Of a DNA stretch of 7,748 bases, positions 1 to 5,320 are shown piece by piece. Positions within the stretch are counted from its first letter, which is position 1; every line of letters starts with the position of its first letter. Both the position numbers and the translations under genes were made by a program. The notes beneath the pieces are model-generated. The model was not told where the DNA came from. It worked only from the letters and a program-made list of their open reading frames with translations, and searched no databases. This DNA comes from an uncultured Roseiflexaceae bacterium (GTDB lineage Bacteria; Chloroflexota; Chloroflexia; Chloroflexales; Roseiflexaceae): positions 1-7,748 of the forward strand of contig CAIPUQ010000543.1 of assembly GCA_903868295.1 (NCBI GenBank), read 5' to 3'.

Positions 1-1
1 C

Positions 2-241
2 GAGAAGGGTGAAGACGCAGAGAAGGCCACTCTCAAGGTGCGTACCGCCTACAACGGCGCGGTCACGACGCTCGAAGACTACAAGAAGGGTGCCGTTGTC
101 GGTACTGCTGATGTGGTCGACGCCAAGATCGAGACGTTGGTGGCAGCAGGCGCTGATTACATCATTGGATACTTGCCACGTGTCGCGTACGAGCAGGATC
201 GCGTCGATCAGTTCGCCGCCGTCGTCAAGAAGTACTCCTAG
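2..241 (+). CDS. C-terminal fragment of a probable LLM-class (luciferase-like) flavin-dependent oxidoreductase, 5' truncated by window edge
   Basis: The frame is open from the left edge (first complete codon at base 2) to a TAG at 239-241, giving the last 79 residues. A GTG at 38 lies in frame but there is no reason to call it the start, because coding sequence continues upstream of it. The visible end has the pattern typical of the C-terminus of luciferase-like TIM-barrel monooxygenases: a V-G-T-A-D-V-V-D turn and helix (the usual 'GTPEEV' position), then A-A-G-A-D-Y-I-I-G-Y-L-P as the last barrel strand, then a helix ending F-A-A-V-V-K-K-Y. Members of this family use FMN or F420 to oxidise or reduce small organic substrates in the cytoplasm. 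The cofactor and substrate cannot be read from this piece, since the cofactor-binding N-terminal strands lie outside the window. The gene converges on rpoC and has its own terminator 14 nt after the stop, so it is transcribed independently of the polymerase operon. Family assignment is fairly confident and specific function is unknown. Confidence 0.72.
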   Translation, partial: EKGEDAEKATLKVRTAYNGAVTTLEDYKKGAVVGTADVVDAKIETLVAAGADYIIGYLPRVAYEQDRVDQFAAVVKKYS

Positions 242-255
242 CTCCTGTCGGCAAC

Positions 256-292
256 CCCCGCAGTGTTCGTCAGAGCACTGCGGGGTCTTTTT
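256..292 (+). terminator. Rho-independent terminator of the left-edge oxidoreductase gene
   Basis: A perfect 10-bp GC-rich stem is formed by CCCCGCAGTG (256-265) and CACTGCGGGG (276-285), with a 10-nt loop. It is followed by TCTTTTT at 286-292, giving a U-tract on the plus strand. It begins 14 nt after the oxidoreductase stop codon. There is no A-tract on the left side, so it should work in the plus direction only. Confidence 0.9.
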
Positions 293-310
293 GTGCACAA
301 ACGCACGCAC

Positions 311-342
311 AAAAAACCACCCCATCGTGTGATGGGGTGGTT
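311..342 (-). terminator. Rho-independent terminator of the rpoBC operon
   Basis: Read on the minus strand, the 12-bp perfect stem AACCACCCCATC / GATGGGGTGGTT (bases 342-331 and 326-315) closes a 4-nt loop (ACAC). It runs into a six-base T-tract that is the complement of the six A's at 311-316, the last two of which also pair. The stem starts 16 nt beyond the rpoC stop codon. No T-run follows on the plus side, so this hairpin is oriented for rpoC. It marks the 3' end of the operon. Confidence 0.92.
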
Positions 343-358
343 GGACCAAGAAGGAGAA

Positions 359-3300
359 CTATTCTTGCGTGTCGTTCTTCTTTTTGGCAGGAGCGCGTTT
401 GGGTTTGGCGGGAGCATCAGGTGCACTGTCCTCGGCCTCATCGGCTTTGGCTGTGGCCTTCTTGGTGGTCTTTTTGGCGGCCGGTGCCTCCTCAGCTGGT
501 GCTTCGGCGGTGACCGGTGCTTCGAATTCGACGTCAGCGCTGGGCTGCGTGATATCGGGGAGCGTGGTGAAGTCGAGATCCGGCGCATTCATGTCTTTGC
601 GCAGCTGTTCGAGGAGTGCCATTGCGGCAGCATCTTCGGGGCTGAGTGACGGAGTGCGCGTGACCCGTGGCTTGGCTTCGACAGCGACGGCTGCTGCTGG
701 CTGCTCTGGTTGCTCTGCCTCGGAGTCGCGATAGTACTCTTCTTCTTCGGCGTCCAGACGTGCGTTCTCGATTTCGATGGCGCGCAGGCGTTCTGTCTCG
801 CGGTCCGCAGCAGCTGCCACCAGGCGGCGCGCTTCGGCGCCCGTACCGGCTGGGATGAGTTTGCCGATGACGACGTTTTCTTTGAGGCCACGCAGGTAGT
901 CGATTTTGCCGGTGATGGCAGCCTCGGTGAGCACGCGGGTGGTCTCTTGGAACGACGCAGCGGACAAGAAGCTATCGGTGGTCAGCGATGCCTTGGTAAT
1001 ACCGAGCAGCAGCGACGAAGCGACTGCGGGCATACCACCCTGGGCCCAGACATCGGCGTTGACGCGGGTGAACTCGGCCTGATCGACGGTTTCGCCGGGC
1101 AGGTAGTGCGTATCGCCGGTCTCGTCGATGCGCACACGGCGGAGCATCTGACGGATGATGACTTCGAGGTGCTTGTCGTTGATATCCACACCCTGTGAAC
1201 GGTACACCTTTTGGGCTTCCTTCACGAGGTAGGATTGCAGTGCGTCGCGCCCTTGGATCTGCAACAGTTCCTGTGGATGGGCAGCGCCTTCGGTCAAGAG
1301 CTGACCGGTGTAGACGCGGGTCCCGTCGTTGAGGCCTTTGCGCAGACGTGCGGTGGTGGCGACGATGGTGTCGACTTCCTCGTGGTAGCTGTCTACCACG
1401 GTGATGACGCTCCCCGATACCATGACCACACCGTCTTGACGGGCGCGGATGGTCTGACCACCCAGGTCAGTGCGGTTGCTGCGGGCGATGACTTGGTTCT
1501 TCGTCACGCGCTCGCCGTTTTCGACCACTGCGACGTAGTGCTTGGGCATAATCTGTTCGTCATAGACGCTGCCGTCGTCGACGATATGCAGGGTATGGCG
1601 GCCCTCTTCTTTGTGTTCGTTGAGCAGACCATCTTGTTCGGCGAGGACGGCGCGGGTTTTGGCCTGCACACGGGCCTCGAAAATTTCGATGATACGGGGC
1701 AACCCTTGCGTGATGTCGTCGGCCGATGCCACACCGCCGGTGTGGAAGGTACGCAGGGTCAGCTGGGTACCAGGCTCACCGATGGATTGGGCGGCGATAA
1801 TACCGACCGCTTCACCGATTTCGACAAGCTTGCCGGTAGCCAAGTTACGACCATAACACTTACGGCAGATGCCGTATTCGGCTTGGCAGTAGAGCGGCGT
1901 ACGCACGTTGACGAACGTGATGTCGTTTTTGACAAACTCACGGGCCAGGTCTTCGTGGATTTCTTCACCGGCGGGCACGAGGACCGAACCGTCTGTGCGC
2001 AGGATGTCTTCGGCAGCAATACGGCCGATGACACGGGCTGGCAGGACCTTCATGACGTCGATGTCGTCGGCGCTGTGGAGCAGTAACGATTCTTTGCTGC
2101 CACAGTCCTCGATGGTGACGATGTTGTCTTGGGCGACGTCGATGAGACGACGGGTCAGGTAGCCAGCGTCTGCAGTACGCAACGCGGTGTCGGCCAGACC
2201 CTTACGGCCACCGTGGGTCGACACGAAGTATTCCAACACGGTCAGACCTTCGCGGAAGTTCGACTTAATGGGCAATTCGATGATTTTGCCGGTTGGGTCG
2301 GCCATCAAGCCACGCATGCCGGCCATCTGGGTCAGCTGATTGATGTTGCCGCGGGCCTTTGATGTGACCATCATCGACACCGGGTTGAACCGCTTGGTCT
2401 CGGGGTCGACCTTGACTTCGTTGAGTTCACGCACCAGCTTGGTCATCTTTTTGCCGGCTTCGGTCCAAATGTCGATGACTTCTTTGTAGCGCTCTTCGTC
2501 GGTGGTCAAGCCTCGGCGATAGCGGCGATCAGCGGCAATACGCTCGTTCTCTGCCTTTTCGAGGGCTTCGGCTTTTTCTTTGGGTACGCCGATGTCTTCC
2601 ACACCGACGGTCATACCGCCACGCATTGCGTAGTGGAAGCCCAGTGCCTTGATTTTGTCGGCCTGCTCGGCAGTCCGCTCCGAACCGTAGTAGCGATGCA
2701 GCTCTTCGGGCGAGAAGTAGCGCTCGGGGTACATGGCGCGGATGGTGTCGAGATCTGTTTCGGTCAAGTGGTCAGGGTTAGTGTAGTACTTGTAACAGTC
2801 CGCAATGATGTGCTTGAGGCCGTCCTTGACGACTTCGTGATTGCGGTACTGTAGTGGCGGCAACAGTTCGCGGTTGAAGATCAAGCGACCGACGGTCGTC
2901 TCGAGCAACATGCGCTTGCTGCCGTCGCTGCCGTCTGGCAGTGGGCGGACACTGGCGGGCACTTTCGAACCGTCGGACCGAGTGGTTTTGATGTTGTCGC
3001 CCTGGAGCGTCACACCTTCCATCCGAACCCAGACCGGTGCTTGGATGTCGAGGACGCCTTTGTCGTATGCCAACAATGCTTCGTCGGCGCTGGTGAAGAT
3101 TTTGCCTGCACCTTTGCCACCGTCGTTGACAATCGTCAAATAGAAGCAGCCCAGCACGATGTCTTGTGACGGCGTGATGATTGGGTCGCCCGTTGCTGGT
3201 GACAGAATGTTGTACTTGGACAACATGCGTAGGCGGGCTTCTTCTTGGGCTTTGCGTGACAACGGTACGTGCACAGCCATTTGGTCACCGTCGAAGTCGG

Positions 3301-5287
3301 CGTTGAAGGCCGTACAGACGAGTGGGTGCAATTGGATGGCCGAACCCTCGATGAGGTTGGCTTCGAATGCCTGGATCGACAGACGGTGCAACGACGGAGC
3401 ACGATTCAACAGCACCAAGTATTCCTTGATGACTTCTTCGAGCACGTCCCAGACCTCGGGCTTAACCCGTTCGACCAATTTCTTGGCGGCTTTGATATTG
3501 CTGACAATGCCGTTGGCCACCAAGCGTTGCATCACAAACGGCTTGAACAGCTCGAGTGCCATCTTCTTTGGTAGACCACATTGATGGAGCTTGAGGTTCG
3601 GACCGACCACGATGACCGAACGGCCCGAGTAATCGACACGCTTACCGAGCAAGTTCTGACGGAACCGACCCTGCTTGCCCTTGAGCATGTCGCTCAATGA
3701 CTTGAGGCGATGTTTGCCCTTGCCGCTGACGGCACGGCCACGGCGACCGTTGTCGATGAGCGCATCGACGGCCTCTTGGAGCATACGTTTTTCGTTGCGC
3801 ACGATGATGTCGGGAGCATTGAGCTCCATCAGGCGCTTGAGACGGTTGTTGCGATTAATGACGCGGCGATACAGGTCGTTCAGGTCCGACGTCGCAAAGC
3901 GACCGCCGTCGAGTTGGACCATTGGGCGCAGGTCGGGTGGGATGACCGGCAAAATGGTCATAATCATCCACTCGGGCTTGTTGCCGCTCTTGCGGAAGGC
4001 TTCGACGACGCGCAAGCGCTTCGTCAACTTCTTGCGCTTGGGGCTGTTGTGCGTCGCGTTGATGTCGTTCTGGAGGACTTCTGCGAGTTCGTCGAGGTGC
4101 ACCGTGCGCGAAATGAGGTCGCGAATAGCACCAGCGCCCATCTCGGCCTTGAAGACACCGGGGGCTGTTTCGCGTAGATCGCGGTAGTCGGTCTCGCTGA
4201 GGATACGCTTTGGTTTGATCGAGTCAACCAGGTCGATTTTCTGCTTCATTTCTTTGAGCAGGCCATCGATGGCGCGGTCTTTTTGCTCGCCGATGCGGTT
4301 CTGCTGCTCACGCGCAACCTGCTCGCGCTGTTCGCGTGAGGCGTCGCGGATGAGTTCGGCGTCGGCACGCAGCTTTTCGGCGTCGTCCATGCTCTTCTTG
4401 AGTGCCACGGTCTCACGCTCGTACAGCTCATCTAATTGGTCGAGGCTGTCTTCGGTGATTTTGCGGCCTTCTTCGATGAGGACTTGGCCATGGAAGAGGA
4501 GTTCTTCCTCGACTGTTTCGTCTTCGCGGTTGCTCAGATCTTCCTTCAATAGCTCGTATTCGAGCTTGAGGGCGCGGAACTGGGCATCGATGTCCGCCTG
4601 TTTGCGTGCTTGTATGGTAGCCGGTGTTTGCGGTTCGACTTCCGGATCGGCTTGCACGACAGAAGCTGAAGACTCATCTTCAGGGTCTTTTTTTGCAGGT
4701 TTTGCCTTCGCAACCGGTGTCGAATCGTCGATGTTCAGCTTCTGCAGGTTCGCAGACAGCGCCGTGGCAATTTGGCCGCGCTTGCTGTCGGCATCGACTT
4801 CGAGCGCTTTGATGCGGTCGTTGTAGCGTGCTTCGATTTCGGCACGCATATCGCCGCGGGCTTCTTCGTCGATGTGGGTGACGATATAGGCTGCGAAGTA
4901 GAGCACGCGCTCGAGGTTGCGGGGCGTGATGTCCAGCAACAGGCTCAAGCGGCTCGGCGAGCCCTTGACGAACCAGATATGGCTGACCGGTGTGGCCAGC
5001 TGAATGTGCGCCATGCGTTCACGGCGGACCTTCGAGCGGGTGACTTCGACGCCACACTTGTCGCAGACGACGCCCTTGAAGCGCACGCGCTTGTATTTGC
5101 CGCAATAGCACTCCCAGTCACGGGTCGGGCCGAAGATCTTTTCGCAGAACAGACCGTCGCGCTCCGGTTTGAGGGTGCGGTAGTTGATGGTCTCGGGCTT
5201 GGTGACCTCACCTTTTGACCATCCCTTGATCGCTTCCGGCGACGCCAGACTGATACGAATAGAGCTGAAATCGTTGATCTCGAGCAT
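359..5287 (-). CDS. rpoC: DNA-directed RNA polymerase subunit beta-prime (RpoC), complete, 1642 aa
   Basis: Beta-prime forms the clamp and most of the catalytic centre of core RNA polymerase and carries the Mg2+-binding loop. The ATG at 5287 gives the conserved family start (MLEINDF, then RISLASPEAI) and has a GGGAG Shine-Dalgarno 8 nt upstream. Landmarks visible in order: N-terminal zinc site C60, C62, C75, C78; a large charged insert at about 146-360; DGGRFATSDLNDLYRRVINR near 460; rudder and switch segment with KGKQGRFRQNLLGKRVDYSG (536-555); catalytic loop NADFDGD at 662-668 with D664, D666 and D668; bridge helix at about 1026-1054 (GRKGLADTALRTADAGYLTR); second zinc site C1062, C1134, C1141, C1144 with the usual 7- and 3-residue spacing; trigger loop with QLTLRTFHTGG (1175-1185), uninterrupted, so no E. 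coli-type SI3; conserved C-terminal LKENVVIGKLIPAGTG (1468-1483). All catalytic and metal ligands are intact. The protein is longer than E. coli RpoC (1407 aa) despite lacking SI3. The excess lies in the coiled-coil insert, two smaller inserts (about 836-876 and 1272-1331) and a ~160-residue tail. Second gene of rpoB-rpoC; ends 16 nt before a strong terminator. Confidence 0.99.
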   Translation of the reverse strand: MLEINDFSSIRISLASPEAIKGWSKGEVTKPETINYRTLKPERDGLFCEKIFGPTRDWECYCGKYKRVRFKGVVCDKCGVEVTRSKVRRERMAHIQLATPVSHIWFVKGSPSRLSLLLDITPRNLERVLYFAAYIVTHIDEEARGDMRAEIEARYNDRIKALEVDADSKRGQIATALSANLQKLNIDDSTPVAKAKPAKKDPEDESSASVVQADPEVEPQTPATIQARKQADIDAQFRALKLEYELLKEDLSNREDETVEEELLFHGQVLIEEGRKITEDSLDQLDELYERETVALKKSMDDAEKLRADAELIRDASREQREQVAREQQNRIGEQKDRAIDGLLKEMKQKIDLVDSIKPKRILSETDYRDLRETAPGVFKAEMGAGAIRDLISRTVHLDELAEVLQNDINATHNSPKRKKLTKRLRVVEAFRKSGNKPEWMIMTILPVIPPDLRPMVQLDGGRFATSDLNDLYRRVINRNNRLKRLMELNAPDIIVRNEKRMLQEAVDALIDNGRRGRAVSGKGKHRLKSLSDMLKGKQGRFRQNLLGKRVDYSGRSVIVVGPNLKLHQCGLPKKMALELFKPFVMQRLVANGIVSNIKAAKKLVERVKPEVWDVLEEVIKEYLVLLNRAPSLHRLSIQAFEANLIEGSAIQLHPLVCTAFNADFDGDQMAVHVPLSRKAQEEARLRMLSKYNILSPATGDPIITPSQDIVLGCFYLTIVNDGGKGAGKIFTSADEALLAYDKGVLDIQAPVWVRMEGVTLQGDNIKTTRSDGSKVPASVRPLPDGSDGSKRMLLETTVGRLIFNRELLPPLQYRNHEVVKDGLKHIIADCYKYYTNPDHLTETDLDTIRAMYPERYFSPEELHRYYGSERTAEQADKIKALGFHYAMRGGMTVGVEDIGVPKEKAEALEKAENERIAADRRYRRGLTTDEERYKEVIDIWTEAGKKMTKLVRELNEVKVDPETKRFNPVSMMVTSKARGNINQLTQMAGMRGLMADPTGKIIELPIKSNFREGLTVLEYFVSTHGGRKGLADTALRTADAGYLTRRLIDVAQDNIVTIEDCGSKESLLLHSADDIDVMKVLPARVIGRIAAEDILRTDGSVLVPAGEEIHEDLAREFVKNDITFVNVRTPLYCQAEYGICRKCYGRNLATGKLVEIGEAVGIIAAQSIGEPGTQLTLRTFHTGGVASADDITQGLPRIIEIFEARVQAKTRAVLAEQDGLLNEHKEEGRHTLHIVDDGSVYDEQIMPKHYVAVVENGERVTKNQVIARSNRTDLGGQTIRARQDGVVMVSGSVITVVDSYHEEVDTIVATTARLRKGLNDGTRVYTGQLLTEGAAHPQELLQIQGRDALQSYLVKEAQKVYRSQGVDINDKHLEVIIRQMLRRVRIDETGDTHYLPGETVDQAEFTRVNADVWAQGGMPAVASSLLLGITKASLTTDSFLSAASFQETTRVLTEAAITGKIDYLRGLKENVVIGKLIPAGTGAEARRLVAAAADRETERLRAIEIENARLDAEEEEYYRDSEAEQPEQPAAAVAVEAKPRVTRTPSLSPEDAAAMALLEQLRKDMNAPDLDFTTLPDITQPSADVEFEAPVTAEAPAEEAPAAKKTTKKATAKADEAEDSAPDAPAKPKRAPAKKKNDTQE

Positions 5288-5320
5288 ACTGTGTACTCCC
5301 TGAAGGGGTTACCCCCTCCT
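5288..5320 (-). promoter_or_regulatory. rpoB-rpoC junction: Shine-Dalgarno sequences and small hairpin
   Basis: Only 31 nt separate the rpoB stop from the rpoC ATG. On the minus strand the rpoC ribosome binding site is AGGGAG (5301-5296), 8 nt before the ATG, which supports that start. A perfect AGGAGG (5320-5315) overlaps the rpoB TAG stop codon but lies 27 nt from the ATG, too far to act as the normal site. Between the two is a small inverted repeat, GGGG / CCCC (5315-5312 and 5308-5305), with a 3-nt loop. No promoter-like sequence is apparent. The layout suggests co-transcription and possibly ribosome re-engagement after rpoB. Confidence 0.7.

Noticed and set aside
263..649. Short open frames on the plus strand across the terminator region and into the rpoC 3' end
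   Set aside because: They run through both terminator hairpins and are antisense to the rpoC tail, with low-complexity translations. They are not credible genes.
1211..2086. A 291-codon open frame on the plus strand, antisense to rpoC
   Set aside because: It is a shadow of the conserved RpoC zinc-site and trigger-loop coding region, with no recognisable protein family and no sign of its own expression signals.
4688..4694. A run of seven A's on the rpoC sense strand (codons GCA AAA AAA), matching a slippery heptamer A AAA AAA that could allow -1 frameshifting
   Set aside because: A -1 shift reaches TGA two codons after the site (AGA CCC TGA), giving a ~200-residue fragment with no catalytic centre. 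I see no clear downstream stem-loop or upstream Shine-Dalgarno stimulator. It lies in a Lys-rich linker, where AAA runs are expected.
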